Below are positions 35,864 through 45,942 of a stretch of DNA of 64,000 nucleotides, in pieces. This DNA comes from an uncultured Pirellula sp. Its GTDB lineage: Bacteria; Planctomycetota; Planctomycetia; Pirellulales; Pirellulaceae. Made by a program: the position numbers and the translations under genes. Under the pieces are notes generated by a model. That model had not been told where the DNA came from, made no database searches, and was given only the letters and a program-made list of their open reading frames with translations. Numbering within the stretch: position 1 is the first letter of the stretch; every line of letters starts with the position of its first letter. Location of the stretch: positions 1-64,000 of the forward strand of contig CAIOHR010000193.1 in assembly GCA_903858115.1 (NCBI GenBank). Reading direction: 5' to 3'.

Positions 35864-36798
35864 CAAAGTGGATCGGGCGGCTTGGGAAGAAGTGGCGTTA
35901 GGGAAACAATCTTTTGGCGGATCATGTCACTCATTCCCGCCTGTCGCTTCGCCAACTCCTCCCAATAGTAAATGGCTGAATCGATAAGCCCCTTTTCTTC
36001 GGCCAGCTTGGCTGCTAACTCCAGAGCGGTGCTTGCTATTTTTGCATCAGGTTCAGGCGATCGAAACAAAGAAGCCTTGCGAAATGCACTCAAGGCATCG
36101 AGAGACCGGTCCAGTGATTGATAACACATCCCGAGCTGCAAACTAGCTCGCGCTCGAAGAGGCAGCTCCTTAGCCGCCTCCTGCAATATCTCGACCGCTT
36201 CCTCGGGGCGTTGTGATTGACGCAGGGCAATTGCCCAAGTGATCAGTATGTCCTTCTGGTCCGGGTGCCTTTGAAAACGATCTCGACAAACCTTGATCCG
36301 TAGGTTGACCAAGTTAACTTCGGCCTGCTCCAAATCAAAACGAGACTGAGCTGTATGCTTCTGTGCATGTTCCGTTTTGGCGGCCTCGACAAATTGCGCA
36401 GCCTGATTCAACACAAGATCTTCATGCAAAAGAACCAATGGCTCATGCTCAGGACAATTTTGGATCCCAGCATCCAGCGCTCGTCTCGCATCCGCCCAGC
36501 GTTCGCGTTGCAGATAAATCTGTGCAAGTTCGACATAGGGCTCGGGAACAGCGGACGAATGTCGGATCTCTTGCTCCAATTGCTGGAATCGCTCCAATTG
36601 GATCGCCGGCCCAGATTTCACGACGCTGTCGTTTGGCTCAGGACGGACAAAAAGCGAATCCGTATCGGTAAACCGGGCTAAAGATTTACTTCCGACTTGC
36701 GATGGAGATGAGGCTGGGTCGATCGGGTTCATGATGTCGTCATTATAAACAACTGGATTCCCTCGTGGCATAGATGCAAACAGGTATTTCTCCGACAT
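35863..36798 (-). CDS. TPR-repeat protein, cytoplasmic
   Basis: A 311-aa protein without signal peptide or membrane segment. The N-terminal 65 residues are polar and disordered-looking. TPR-like helix pairs follow: PYVELAQIYLQRERWADARRAL, then RASLQLGMCYQSLDRSLDAL. The C-terminus is a short helical region ending in PPDPL. The stop overlaps the APC permease start by one base, so both come from one transcript. Such proteins are common in planctomycetes and act as scaffolds; a partner is not evident. Confidence 0.75.
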   Translation of the reverse strand: MSEKYLFASMPRGNPVVYNDDIMNPIDPASSPSQVGSKSLARFTDTDSLFVRPEPNDSVVKSGPAIQLERFQQLEQEIRHSSAVPEPYVELAQIYLQRERWADARRALDAGIQNCPEHEPLVLLHEDLVLNQAAQFVEAAKTEHAQKHTAQSRFDLEQAEVNLVNLRIKVCRDRFQRHPDQKDILITWAIALRQSQRPEEAVEILQEAAKELPLRARASLQLGMCYQSLDRSLDALSAFRKASLFRSPEPDAKIASTALELAAKLAEEKGLIDSAIYYWEELAKRQAGMSDMIRQKIVSLTPLLPKPPDPL

Positions 36799-36940
36799 TC
36801 CATCGCCATGATTTGCTACTCCACCATCCTACAACTTAAGAAATCGTTCCGAAATCTTGTACAGATGCTATACTGCGGGTCTAAACCGGAACTTCGCAAC
36901 GAGAACCTTGGTCGAGTCGCTTCATTCCTTGGTTGTCCGC

Positions 36941-37020
36941 TGTGTGTTTTTCCACTGTGTGTTTTTCCACTGTGTGTTTTTCCACTGTGTGTTTTTCCAC
37001 TGTGCTTTTTCCGCTGTGCT
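36941..37020. repeat. Tandem 15-bp repeat upstream of a small membrane protein gene
   Basis: Four exact copies of a 15-bp unit (TGTGTGTTTTTCCAC) fill 36941-37000, followed by about two degenerate units to 37020. The array lies in the 233-base space between the TPR gene and the gene starting at 37032, ending 11 bases before its ATG. As 15 is a multiple of three, the array stays open in several frames, but no frame gives a convincing protein. Confidence 0.9.
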
Positions 37021-37031
37021 TTTGAGCTTCC

Positions 37032-37652
37032 ATGTTCCGTCGAAAACACACCAGTCTCACGCCTGTCGGCATCGCAATCCTGTGCATCCTAGCTACAACG
37101 ATGGCATCGATCGTCGCAGAGATTTTTTCGCGATGGAGTCGCGGCGAGATGTGGATTGAAAACGTAAAGTACTTCTGCTTTTACTGCATGCTTTTTTCTT
37201 GTATCGGGCTCGTCGTTGCACTGGTCCATAAACGACGAAGCCAACCCAATCTGCCCGAATACTTCCTATGGCAAGATACACTGGTTGTCTCGCCGCTGGA
37301 TGTCCAGAATGTTTGGATCTTGGATCAGGCAACCATGGACTCGGATCTGAAGACTATCCTGAGTAAGATCAAGTCGAGCCGCCAGCGCCAGATCCAAGTG
37401 TTGTCCATGCGTGGATTGGTTATTCGAGATCACATCGATGAGTTGTGGCAGTATCTGCCCAACTTGGCCGTCTTGGATTTACAATATGCTTTGTTCCCAG
37501 ATCAGTTTTGGTTGGGCCTTGAACGATGCAAATCGTTGGATCATGCCTTGGCCTACGGTGCGTTGCAGCCATCCGATCTTAAAGCAATCCACATGACCGT
37601 ACCAGAATTGAAGCTGCACCTGTCACCGATGACAATCTGTGTCCGAAGGTAG
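37032..37652 (+). CDS. Membrane protein of unknown function
   Basis: A 206-aa protein. Two transmembrane helices lie near residues 10-35 and 45-67 (FYCMLFSCIGLVVALV), joined by a short loop. The C-terminal 140 residues are soluble and include leucine-rich segments such as LWQYLPNLAVLDLQYALF, recalling one or two leucine-rich repeats. No family is recognised. The start is just downstream of the 15-bp tandem repeat. The last codons are followed 4 bases later by the cobA-hemD start, so it may be the first gene of that operon. Confidence 0.65.
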   Translation: MFRRKHTSLTPVGIAILCILATTMASIVAEIFSRWSRGEMWIENVKYFCFYCMLFSCIGLVVALVHKRRSQPNLPEYFLWQDTLVVSPLDVQNVWILDQATMDSDLKTILSKIKSSRQRQIQVLSMRGLVIRDHIDELWQYLPNLAVLDLQYALFPDQFWLGLERCKSLDHALAYGALQPSDLKAIHMTVPELKLHLSPMTICVRR

Positions 37653-37656
37653 CGCT

Positions 37657-39192
37657 ATGGATACGAATCCAATTGGAAAGGTCTATCTCATCGGAGCAGG
37701 ACCGGGGGACCCGCAACTGATCACATTGAAGGGTGTTGAATGTCTTCATCGATGTGACATCATTCTTTACGATGGACTGGCCAATGCACTCTTGCTGAAC
37801 CATGCAAAGGCTGACGCAATCACCCAATGTGTTGGCAAGCATGGTAACGGAGGTATGTGGACCCAACAAGAAATCAACAAGCGGATAATCGAGTTTGCGA
37901 AATCGGGCAAATCCGTTGCTCGCCTTAAAGGTGGCGATACGGCAATATTCGCTCGCACCGCAGAAGAAGTCGAAGAACTCGAAGCGGCGAACATTCCATA
38001 CGAGATCGTCCCCGGGATCACCGCAGCTATGGCTGCGACCGCATACGCGGGCATACCCTTGACGCACCGAGACTGGGCCTCTGCCGTTGCATTCGTAACA
38101 GGACAATTGCAACCAACCGATGGGAGCAACGAGGCAGAAGATCCATTAGACTGGCAAGCTCTGGCTCGATTTCCTGGCACTTTGGTCATGTACATGGGCG
38201 TTACAACCGCGGAACACTGGAGCCGTCAATTGATTGCCGCTGGGAAGCCGGCTACCACCCCTGTTGCATTGCTTCGTAGGATTTCATGGCCCGACCAGCA
38301 GGTGATCCGATGCGAACTGGGGAATGTCGGTCAAACAGTGAGTGCATTGAACGGACTGCGACCTCCCGTCATCTCGATTGTGGGAGATGTCGTCTCATCT
38401 ACCGCATCGCTCAATTGGTTTGTCAACCGCCCTCTATTCGGGAAAAAGTACTTGGTCGCAAGCACGTCACATACCGCTGCTTATCTTACCGACAAATTGA
38501 GGACACTCGGTGCAGAGGTTGTCCACGAACCTGCATTGGAGATATTGCCTCCCGTCGATTGGACGGAGATAGATCACGCTATAGATCGTCTGGCTAGCTT
38601 CGATTGGATCGTGCTATCCAGCGTCAACGGAGTCGATGCCTTCATGAGTCGGCTATTCTATCGTGGACTCGACGGACGGTCCTTCGGGAAATGCCGAATC
38701 GCATCGGTCGGTACAGCAACGAGCGCTGCACTCCATCGATGGCACCTTATCGCAGACTGCACGCCACAGACTACTGGAATCGCAGCATTGATAGACCTGC
38801 TGAAAATCGGATGCGAGAATCGACAGTTTCTGTTCGTTCGTACTGCTTCGGGAAAACAAGAAGGTCTCGAAGCCTTAACGAAATCCGGTGCCTTCGTCCA
38901 TTCGATAAACGTATACCGTCAAGTACCCGTGGAAAGCTGGCCAAAGAACCTGATGGATCAGTGCGAATCGGATGAGTTTGACGGCATCCTGGTAACCAGT
39001 TCGAATATCGCGGAGAGTATCTGCAAACTGATTCCTCATTGCTATTCATCACAACGATGGTATAGCCTCTCTGCTGGAATCACTCGTTCGCTCGAAACAC
39101 GCGGTTGCACCACGATACAAACATCGCGAAGCGCGGAACTCGATAGCCTCGTGGACTGTTGTTTGTCGACAGCGACTCAAGGGACAGATTAA
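37657..39192 (+). CDS. Uroporphyrinogen-III C-methyltransferase fused to uroporphyrinogen-III synthase
   Basis: A 511-aa two-domain protein. The first 250 residues are a SUMT/CobA methyltransferase: VYLIGAGPGDPQLITLKG, LKGGDTAIFARTAEE, VPGITAAMAATAYAGIPLTHR and LVMYMGV. It makes precorrin-2 from uroporphyrinogen III. From about residue 262 the sequence follows HemD, uroporphyrinogen-III synthase: WIVLSSVNGVDAF, then FDGILVTSSNIAE. The HemD half cyclises hydroxymethylbilane, so the fusion performs two successive steps toward siroheme and cobamides. This CobA-HemD order is known in other bacteria. The ATG at 37657 has a GAAGG site 7 bases before it; a GTG at 37639 is less likely. Confidence 0.93.
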   Translation: MDTNPIGKVYLIGAGPGDPQLITLKGVECLHRCDIILYDGLANALLLNHAKADAITQCVGKHGNGGMWTQQEINKRIIEFAKSGKSVARLKGGDTAIFARTAEEVEELEAANIPYEIVPGITAAMAATAYAGIPLTHRDWASAVAFVTGQLQPTDGSNEAEDPLDWQALARFPGTLVMYMGVTTAEHWSRQLIAAGKPATTPVALLRRISWPDQQVIRCELGNVGQTVSALNGLRPPVISIVGDVVSSTASLNWFVNRPLFGKKYLVASTSHTAAYLTDKLRTLGAEVVHEPALEILPPVDWTEIDHAIDRLASFDWIVLSSVNGVDAFMSRLFYRGLDGRSFGKCRIASVGTATSAALHRWHLIADCTPQTTGIAALIDLLKIGCENRQFLFVRTASGKQEGLEALTKSGAFVHSINVYRQVPVESWPKNLMDQCESDEFDGILVTSSNIAESICKLIPHCYSSQRWYSLSAGITRSLETRGCTTIQTSRSAELDSLVDCCLSTATQGTD

Positions 39193-39195
39193 GTC

Positions 39196-39687
39196 ATGAC
39201 GTTTTTAGATTTCTGGCAAATCGTCGCGAACATAATCACAGTGTTTGGCTTGCCACTTGCCATCTATACTTTCGTTCTGGAACAAAGCAAAGAGCGAGAT
39301 AACGAAGACGAGGAAGTCTACCAGCTTCTCTCGGATGCCTATATTGACTTTCTCAAACTCGTCCTCGAGCATTCGGATCTTAAACTGCGAACACAAACAG
39401 CTACACCCGACCTGTCGGACGAACAACGAGAACGTATGCAGGTGCTGTTCGAAATTCTGATATCGCTGTTCGAAAGAGCTTATCTTACGGCCTACCATGA
39501 AGAGATGTCTCCCAACCAACGCCGTCGTTGGCTATCGTGGGATGACTTCATGCGAGAATGGTGTCGACGAGAGGACTTCCGAACGGCGCTGCCACAACTA
39601 CTTCAGGGAGAAGACGCGGACTTTGCTGCCTACATCACTCGAATACGAGAAGAAGAAAACGTGGCTGTCGGTTCGCGACCTGTGTAA
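39196..39687 (+). CDS. Membrane-anchored protein of unknown function
   Basis: A 163-aa protein with one N-terminal transmembrane segment (FWQIVANIITVFGLPLAIYTF). The rest is helical and acidic with conserved-looking Trp/Arg residues (RRRWLSWDDFMREWCRREDF). It starts 3 bases after the cobA-hemD stop, so it is probably translated from the same mRNA. It has the look of DUF4760-type proteins, but that match is not firm. No role in tetrapyrrole synthesis can be inferred. Confidence 0.65.
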   Translation: MTFLDFWQIVANIITVFGLPLAIYTFVLEQSKERDNEDEEVYQLLSDAYIDFLKLVLEHSDLKLRTQTATPDLSDEQRERMQVLFEILISLFERAYLTAYHEEMSPNQRRRWLSWDDFMREWCRREDFRTALPQLLQGEDADFAAYITRIREEENVAVGSRPV

Positions 39688-39730
39688 TGCTTCTCCAGAT
39701 CTAGACGTGAAGAAGAAACGCGATTGCGTC

Positions 39731-40411
39731 TCACCGAAAGGGAATTCGAGTTGGGATGGTCAATCCTCCTGACAGAACCAACTTCCACGGTGAACTTGCT
39801 TCCCATTCAGTAAAGATGATTTCTTCACGCCGGAACAAGAGTGTATATCCGGATGGTGGAAACAACGCGATCGGTACATAGACACAAACGAGCGGTTCGT
39901 CGGTTTCGATATCTTGACATTCCCCCATCAAGAACCCGGTCGCTCGCGCATTCGCATGTGGAAAAGGGACAAGGACGACGGTGTCAATTTTCTTCAAACC
40001 GTCCGGACCTTGAATCGCTTGAGATGCATCTCGAATTGCACGATAAAGCATCGAAATACCAGGAATTCGCCCGAACAGTCCGTCTACCCATCGACTCAGT
40101 CGAGATTGAAACGCATAACCCAAAAAGTAAAAGAAAAGAAAAACCGTAATCAACGAAATGGGCGGCGTCACAAAGTTTTCGATCGACTTCCAGTAAGGAT
40201 CTTCAATCCCCTTCGGCAAAATGAGGGACGCCACAGGCTCGATCACCCAGGAATCCAACACAATATAAATCTGATAAACCAGAAAGATGGTGAGCATGAT
40301 AGGCAGAGCAAAAAGTACACCAAAAATCGTCCTCCGCAAAATCCTCCGCACCAACGATGGTCGTTCGGTTGCAGGCGATTTCTGTTGGCGCACGGGTAAG
40401 GCTTGGTTCAT
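39731..40411 (-). CDS. DUF502 family membrane protein
   Basis: A 226-aa protein. Two transmembrane helices lie near residues 27-52 (FGVLFALPIMLTIFLVYQIY) and 80-105 (ISLITVFLFFYFLGYAF). The cytoplasmic or periplasmic domain after them carries the family blocks GRIPGISMLYRAIRDA, VVLVPFPHANARATGFLMG and VCVYVPIALFPPSGYTLLF. DUF502 proteins are widespread in bacteria and plants, where LCV/COV relatives affect membrane trafficking; the bacterial function is unknown. It is convergent with the preceding gene and monocistronic. Confidence 0.88.
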   Translation of the reverse strand: MNQALPVRQQKSPATERPSLVRRILRRTIFGVLFALPIMLTIFLVYQIYIVLDSWVIEPVASLILPKGIEDPYWKSIENFVTPPISLITVFLFFYFLGYAFQSRLSRWVDGLFGRIPGISMLYRAIRDASQAIQGPDGLKKIDTVVLVPFPHANARATGFLMGECQDIETDEPLVCVYVPIALFPPSGYTLLFRREEIIFTEWEASSPWKLVLSGGLTIPTRIPFR

Positions 40412-40621
40412 AGGTTGCTCATGGCCTGAATAGGATTGTCGATTGCAATGTTATAGCAAATTCGAATCCCAAGCGATTTTCCTCTATTCTCTTTCGCTTG
40501 GGAACCAAGGATCGCCCACGAAGGCGAACACGCAGTTATTGACGAAGTCCTCGCCTAATCCGAGCAATCGTCCTACAATCTCTCCCTTTCCTTCTCAATG
40601 ACCTCGCGTGCATGAGTGACA

Positions 40622-41551
40622 ATGACTACGGTTTTTATCGATGGCGAAGCTGGTACCACAGGACTTCAAATTCGCGAACGGCTGGCCCTAAAGCCAGAAT
40701 TTCAATTACTCAGCATCGATCCTTCCTCGCGAAAAGATCCGAATGCAAAGGTCTCGATCCTCGCCAAGTCTGACTTTGTTATCCTCTGCTTGCATGACGA
40801 TGCGGCAAAAGAAACAACGGCCCTTGTCGACGGACTACCTAGTGGGTCCAAACGGCCGCGGATCATCGATGCCAGCACCGCACATCGTGTTGCAGATGGA
40901 TGGGTCTATGGCTTTGCGGAAATGGATCGGAACCAAACCTTCCTCATCCAACAATCGAATCGAGTCACCAATCCTGGTTGCTATCCCACCGGCGGCATCG
41001 GGCTCACCCGGCCTCTGATCTCAGCAGGCATCATGCCCGTGGACTACCCGCTGGTCGTTCAAGGCTTCAGTGGTTACTCGGGCGGCGGACGCCAAATGAT
41101 CGAAGCCTACGAAACCACCGATGCCAGCAAAAAGGCTGCACCACTCGATGTGTATGGATTGCAACTCAAACACAAACACGTTCCCGAACTTCAAAAATAT
41201 ACAGGTCTCAAGCGACGCCCCATATTCTTGCCATCCGTAGGTGCATTCCATAGCGGCATGATTGTGGAAATCGCTGTCCATTTTGACCTGCTTTCTGGGA
41301 TCTCCAGAGTAAGCCAATTGCACGATTGCTTGAGGGATCACTATGCAAATTGTGAGTTTGTTCAAGTAGTTCCAGCGACAGAAAATGGCCGCGTAGAAGC
41401 GCAAGCACTCAACGGGACCAATCGAATGGAGCTGAGCGTCTTCGGGGATGATGCCTTGGGTCAAGCGGTATTAGTCGCCAAACTCGACAACCTCGGCAAA
41501 GGTGCTAGCGGGGCTGCCGTGCAAAATCTCTGCTTGATGGCCGGTGTATAG
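40622..41551 (+). CDS. argC: N-acetyl-gamma-glutamyl-phosphate reductase (short type)
   Basis: A 309-aa protein of arginine biosynthesis. It reduces N-acetylglutamyl phosphate to the semialdehyde with NADPH. The nucleotide-binding start reads [16 protein letters not shown] and the active-site cysteine motif is [10 protein letters not shown] later [16 protein letters not shown] block holds the conserved histidine. The length and the N-terminus match the shorter type-2 ArgC rather than the 340-aa form. The ATG at 40622 fits this N-terminus; a GTG two codons upstream is possible. No other arg gene is adjacent. A GCAACTGC/GCAGTTGC hairpin (41559-41566 with 41578-41585) follows the stop and may mark the transcript end. 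Confidence 0.94.
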   Translation: MTTVFIDGEAGTTGLQIRERLALKPEFQLLSIDPSSRKDPNAKVSILAKSDFVILCLHDDAAKETTALVDGLPSGSKRPRIIDASTAHRVADGWVYGFAEMDRNQTFLIQQSNRVTNPGCYPTGGIGLTRPLISAGIMPVDYPLVVQGFSGYSGGGRQMIEAYETTDASKKAAPLDVYGLQLKHKHVPELQKYTGLKRRPIFLPSVGAFHSGMIVEIAVHFDLLSGISRVSQLHDCLRDHYANCEFVQVVPATENGRVEAQALNGTNRMELSVFGDDALGQAVLVAKLDNLGKGASGAAVQNLCLMAGV

Positions 41552-41657
41552 TATGGGTGCAACTGCAGACCTAGACGGCAGTTGCCAACCCGGCATAATT
41601 CTCGACATTCCTTAGTCATCCATCGCGGTTCTTCGCCAACAACTCATCCAGCCAAAA

Positions 41658-43079
41658 ATGTCCGAACCAACCCACCCAGCACCCTATGATACGATCATTA
41701 TCGGGGCGGGCATGAGCGGACTCGCAGCAGGCATCCGGCTGGCTCATTACGATCAACGTGTTTGTATCCTCGAAAAGCATTGGACCATCGGTGGATTGAA
41801 CTCGTTCTACCGTATGAATGGACGCAACTACGACGTCGGTCTTCATGCGATGACGAACTATACGGCCAAAGGGGCGAAGAAAGGTCCGTTGGCTCGCTTA
41901 TTGAAACAACTGAGATTTCGCTGGGAAGACTTTCAACTCGCCGAACAATGCGGCTCTCGAATCGCATTCCCTGGTGTCAACCTGGAATTCAACAACGATA
42001 TCACCTACCTCCAATCACAGGTGAACGCGTCCTTTCCGCACCAGAAAGACGCATTTCAAACATTGCTGAATCGGTTGGTAGATTACGACGATTTGAAGCA
42101 AGAAGATTTCGCACTATCGACACGAACGATCCTGAGCGAAATCTTCTCGGATCCGCTCCTGATTGAAATGCTTTTATGTCCATTGATGTGGTACGGCAAT
42201 GCAAAAGAACACGATATGGACTGGGGACAGTTCTGCATCATGTTTCGAAGCATCTTTCTCGAAGGATTCGCACGACCGTTCAAAGGCGTAAGACTTATCC
42301 TCAAACATTTGGTGCGACGCTATCGCGAACTGGGAGGCGAACTCCGGTTGCGAAGCGGCATCTCCAAAATCCATGTCGATGGAGATCATGCGGTCGGTGT
42401 CGAACTCGAAGATGGAACGATGATCACCGGAAAACGCATTCTCTCAAGCGCTGGCGTTGTCGAGACCATGCGACTGTGCGACGATAGCTCCGTCGTCGAG
42501 GTAGCAACGGCCGGCGAAATGACCTTTATCGAATCCATCTCGGTTCTCGATTGCCAACCCAAAAAACTAGGCTTTGACGAAACAATTGTCTTCTTCAACG
42601 ATTCCGAAAAGTTCCACTGGTCAAAGCCCGCCCATTCGTTGTGCGATGTTCGCACAGGTGTTATTTGCTCACCGAATAACTACGCGTACACGGCAGAAGA
42701 AGGCGAACTCGAAGCGGGCTTTATGCGGCTAACGACCATCGCTGACTTTCAACGATGGTCTTCCCTCAACGACGAAGAGTACCAGCGGGCCAAGTTTCGT
42801 TGGTACGACGAATCGGTAGCATCTGCCGTTCGATTCATGCCAGACTTCCGACGACACGTCGTCGATACGGACGTGTTTACGCCGAAGACCATACGACGCT
42901 TCACCTCCCATGATAACGGTGCCGTTTATGGCGCACCCAACAAACAACTCGATGGTACAACCCGCCTCAAGAATCTATTTCTTTGCGGGACCGATCAAGG
43001 ATTCGTGGGAATCGTCGGAGCCATCGTCAGCGGCATCTCGATGGCAAACCAGCACTGCCTCCGCGAATGGGCCCAGTAA
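41658..43079 (+). CDS. FAD-dependent oxidoreductase of the phytoene desaturase (CrtI) family
   Basis: A 473-aa protein. The N-terminal dinucleotide-binding motif is IIIGAGMSGLAAGIRLA, followed by ILEKHWTIGGLNSFY, where GGxxxxY is typical of CrtI/CrtN and retinol-saturase-type enzymes. The C-terminus has NLFLCGTDQGFVGIVGAIVSG, matching the FAD-binding end motif. The family oxidises or isomerises polyenes or retinoids, but no carotenoid gene is near, so the substrate is unknown. There is no signal peptide. The gene stands alone between argC and the sialate O-acetylesterase. Direct repeats of cagtaacttgg follow its stop (43073-43096). Confidence 0.85.
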   Translation: MSEPTHPAPYDTIIIGAGMSGLAAGIRLAHYDQRVCILEKHWTIGGLNSFYRMNGRNYDVGLHAMTNYTAKGAKKGPLARLLKQLRFRWEDFQLAEQCGSRIAFPGVNLEFNNDITYLQSQVNASFPHQKDAFQTLLNRLVDYDDLKQEDFALSTRTILSEIFSDPLLIEMLLCPLMWYGNAKEHDMDWGQFCIMFRSIFLEGFARPFKGVRLILKHLVRRYRELGGELRLRSGISKIHVDGDHAVGVELEDGTMITGKRILSSAGVVETMRLCDDSSVVEVATAGEMTFIESISVLDCQPKKLGFDETIVFFNDSEKFHWSKPAHSLCDVRTGVICSPNNYAYTAEEGELEAGFMRLTTIADFQRWSSLNDEEYQRAKFRWYDESVASAVRFMPDFRRHVVDTDVFTPKTIRRFTSHDNGAVYGAPNKQLDGTTRLKNLFLCGTDQGFVGIVGAIVSGISMANQHCLREWAQ

Positions 43080-43168
43080 CTTGGCCCAGTAACTTGGTGC
43101 GGTAACAGTACGTTGTTGGTACGGCAATTGGTCGCATTGAATTAACCCATCGAGCGTGCGATTGCTGC

Positions 43169-44695
43169 TTACTTGTTCGATTTATCTGTTCGAAAAGGAG
43201 AAGCGGGGAGACCAGCGCCGTTGCAGAGATTGCAATCAGGGAAGTTCTCCCATGCATAACGGACAGCGATTGGATTCGTCACCTCGGGACTACTCACAAT
43301 CACCGTATTGCCCTCAATTCGGGCGTTAGCTGATTTCCACTCCATGTTCTCGCCTGCAATCAGAAACCCCTTTACCGTTCCGTCAGATGCGACGAGCCCG
43401 CCATTGGCATGCTGAAACGAAACAACGACTTTATTTCCTCGTATCTTTTGTTCAAGTGGTAATGGTCCCGACGTGGCCGCCACAGATTGACCGTAGACAG
43501 TACCCAGCGCCCAAAGCGACAATCTCCTTCCAACCTCTTGCTTGTTCTTGGGGTGGATATCTTTCTTGTCACCGATATCGATGTTGATCCCCATACCGGT
43601 TTTCGGAATCGAAAGCGATTTGAGCATGGCCTCTCGAATCGTTGGCCAATCGCGACCTTCACCTTCAAAATTGGGTAGCTGCGCCCAAGCGAATGGAAAA
43701 TCATATCCCCATCTCGAACGCCAATCCTGGATCAATAAAGGCAATTGGTGCTCATAAAATGGGGCTTTCGCGGGAAAGCTGTTCGCTTCCCCTTGATACC
43801 ACAACGCACCTCGAATGGTATATGGAATCAACAGCGCAATCTTTCCATTGAACAATCCTCCTACGTTCCCTTTTCGATTGCGAACTTCCTTTGGATCCGT
43901 TGGTTTGCGTGGAAGCTTTTGATTCTCCGCGCGAGCTTTCTTAGCAGCTTCCGCCCACTTTGCTAGATCTTGCTCGTACTTCTTCGTTTCTGATTCGATC
44001 GGAGGTGCATTCGCTGCTGGGCTCTGCTCTTCAAAAAAGGGTTGGAGTAATTTCGAATTGCGTTGCACATCAGCGGCGATCCACGATTCGATCGGAGTGC
44101 CACCCACTGAGGAATTGATCAAGCCGACAGGAGCCTTAAGGGATTTGTGAATCTCGCGGCCGAAAAAGAACAATGTGGCCGAAAATCCTCCAACCGAATC
44201 CGGAGTACAAACAAGCCACTTTCCTTTTCCGATTTTCTGCTCTTCATTCGAAGCCGCGGACTCTTCCTTGAACATCCGAATCATCGGTAGATCGGCATCG
44301 GATTGTTCCTGGTTAAAGTTGTTGGAAGCCTTCACCGTCATCGCCATGTTGGATTGACCTGAACCGAGCCACACTTCACCCACGACCACGTCGTGAATCA
44401 CAACTTCGTTCGTTCCACGAATCGTTAACGCGGTCGATGCCCCGCTTGCCATTGGCTCAAGCCGAACCATCCATTTTCCATCGGCATTCGCGGTAGCCTG
44501 CTTGCTTTGTTGATCAATCGAGACAGTGACAGCCTCGCCCGGTTCTGCCCATCCCCAAACAGGCGTTTCCATATTGCATTGCAATACCATATGGTCCGAA
44601 AAGATTGCGGGCATCGTAATTCCGCCCAGTACTGCTTTCTTACTTGCAAGAAGAAAAACCATAAAAAGACAGAAACGGACGAGAGAGGACGGCAT
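43169..44695 (-). CDS. Secreted sialate O-acetylesterase (SASA domain)
   Basis: A 508-aa exported protein (signal peptide RFCLFMVFLLASKKAVLGG). The catalytic serine motif is GSGQSNM, and the matching acid/histidine block is DKKDIHPKNKQEVGRR. The motif GALWYQGEAN is also a family hallmark. Enzymes of this kind remove O-acetyl groups from sialic acids or other sugars, consistent with planctomycete breakdown of acetylated polysaccharides. The ATG at 44695 is chosen over a TTG at 44728. A paralogue lies at 61101-62621. The neighbouring IspG gene is unrelated in function. Confidence 0.9.
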   Translation of the reverse strand: MPSSLVRFCLFMVFLLASKKAVLGGITMPAIFSDHMVLQCNMETPVWGWAEPGEAVTVSIDQQSKQATANADGKWMVRLEPMASGASTALTIRGTNEVVIHDVVVGEVWLGSGQSNMAMTVKASNNFNQEQSDADLPMIRMFKEESAASNEEQKIGKGKWLVCTPDSVGGFSATLFFFGREIHKSLKAPVGLINSSVGGTPIESWIAADVQRNSKLLQPFFEEQSPAANAPPIESETKKYEQDLAKWAEAAKKARAENQKLPRKPTDPKEVRNRKGNVGGLFNGKIALLIPYTIRGALWYQGEANSFPAKAPFYEHQLPLLIQDWRSRWGYDFPFAWAQLPNFEGEGRDWPTIREAMLKSLSIPKTGMGINIDIGDKKDIHPKNKQEVGRRLSLWALGTVYGQSVAATSGPLPLEQKIRGNKVVVSFQHANGGLVASDGTVKGFLIAGENMEWKSANARIEGNTVIVSSPEVTNPIAVRYAWENFPDCNLCNGAGLPASPFRTDKSNK

Positions 44696-44740
44696 CACGA
44701 CAACGCTCCATAGACTAAGGAAAGACAATAGCTCGACTAC

Positions 44741-45886
44741 CTACACCACAAGTCGCTTTAACTCAATTAGCTTATCGAGCTCCACTTTGAGTTTCCCGAG
44801 AATTTCGTCGTATGGAAAAGAGCCTAGCGACTCACTCCCCTTCTTGAGATTCACTTTGCTGGGGCCACACCACAAACCGAGATCCGCGTCATCCGTCTCT
44901 CCCGGTCCATTCACACGGCAACCCATGACTGCAATCGTAATCGCATAATCCTTCGCGTATTCCGTCATCGCCTTCACGTCTTGAGCCAGTTCGACGAAGG
45001 CTTCGTTTTCTACGCGAGAACAGCTAGGGCACGAAATGATATTCAGCTTGGTTGGGTCAAGAGCAACTACCGAGCGAAGGCGGCCGTTGTAGATATCGTC
45101 GATGATTTGCATCCCGGCTTCGATCTCCATCGACTTTTTCGAATTCGGGACGGTTAAACTAACTCGCAATGTATCGCCTATGCCGCGCCCGATGAGCTGC
45201 TCAAATGCGATTCGCGTTTTGATAATTCCGTCGGGAGGCAATCCTGCCTCAGTGACACCCAAATGCAAGGGTATGTCCGGCCGTACTTCTGCAAAGCGTC
45301 GATTCACTTCAACAACATTGGTTGGGTCACTATCTTTGAGCGAAACGACAAAACGATGAAAGCCAATCGAATCCAATAGCTCGCAATGCTCGAAAGCGGA
45401 CGCCAACATCGGACCGATCGAGTCGTCCTCCTGGAACTTTTCTTTTTGCGCAGGGTCTACACTTCCGCAATTCACACCGACTCGCATCGCACAATCATTG
45501 GCGGCAGCGACTTCGGCCAAATACTTGACCTTGTCTTGCCATGGTCTCTCCCGTTCATGGTGATAAAGATGCCCTGGGTTGTAACGAACTTTGTCTACAT
45601 GCGGCGCAACTTTTTCAACCAGCCGGTAGTTCTCTTGCAAATCCACCGAAAGGTTCGCTGTCGTTTGCTTGCGAATCTCGGCAAGAGCAGCAGCATCCTT
45701 ATCGCTGTCGACAGCAATGCGGACAACGTGAGCCCCCGCCTGTTCCAAAGCATTCACCAATGCAACCGTTGCGTCGATATCCGTCGTGTGCGTGGCAGTC
45801 ATGCTCTGTACCGCAATCGGGTGAGCAGCTCCCACGTGAATGGAGCCGATTTTGACGGAGCGAGTTGGGTTGCGTTTGATGTCCAT
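44741..45886 (-). CDS. ispG: (E)-4-hydroxy-3-methylbut-2-enyl-diphosphate synthase IspG
   Basis: A 381-aa protein of the MEP isoprenoid pathway. It converts 2-C-methyl-D-erythritol-2,4-cyclodiphosphate to HMBPP with a [4Fe-4S] cluster. The N-terminal barrel begins [15 protein letters not shown] and IAVQSMT. The C-terminal cluster ligands lie in CPSCSR and [10 protein letters not shown], with the conserved Glu downstream of the third Cys. The start at 45886 gives the standard N-terminus; a TTG extension to 45946 is unlikely. It follows tsaB on the minus strand with about 56 bases between, so they may share an mRNA. Confidence 0.96.
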   Translation of the reverse strand: MDIKRNPTRSVKIGSIHVGAAHPIAVQSMTATHTTDIDATVALVNALEQAGAHVVRIAVDSDKDAAALAEIRKQTTANLSVDLQENYRLVEKVAPHVDKVRYNPGHLYHHERERPWQDKVKYLAEVAAANDCAMRVGVNCGSVDPAQKEKFQEDDSIGPMLASAFEHCELLDSIGFHRFVVSLKDSDPTNVVEVNRRFAEVRPDIPLHLGVTEAGLPPDGIIKTRIAFEQLIGRGIGDTLRVSLTVPNSKKSMEIEAGMQIIDDIYNGRLRSVVALDPTKLNIISCPSCSRVENEAFVELAQDVKAMTEYAKDYAITIAVMGCRVNGPGETDDADLGLWCGPSKVNLKKGSESLGSFPYDEILGKLKVELDKLIELKRLVV

Positions 45887-45942
45887 AGGTAAATCCTGGG
45901 AATGATGGCGAGAGACCATACTATACAGGATCGGCAATTTGC

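Noticed and set aside
36808..37092. Frame encoding repeated PLCVF pentapeptides
   Set aside because: It is an effect of the 15-bp tandem repeat, which stays open in several frames; there is no ribosome-binding site or protein-like remainder.
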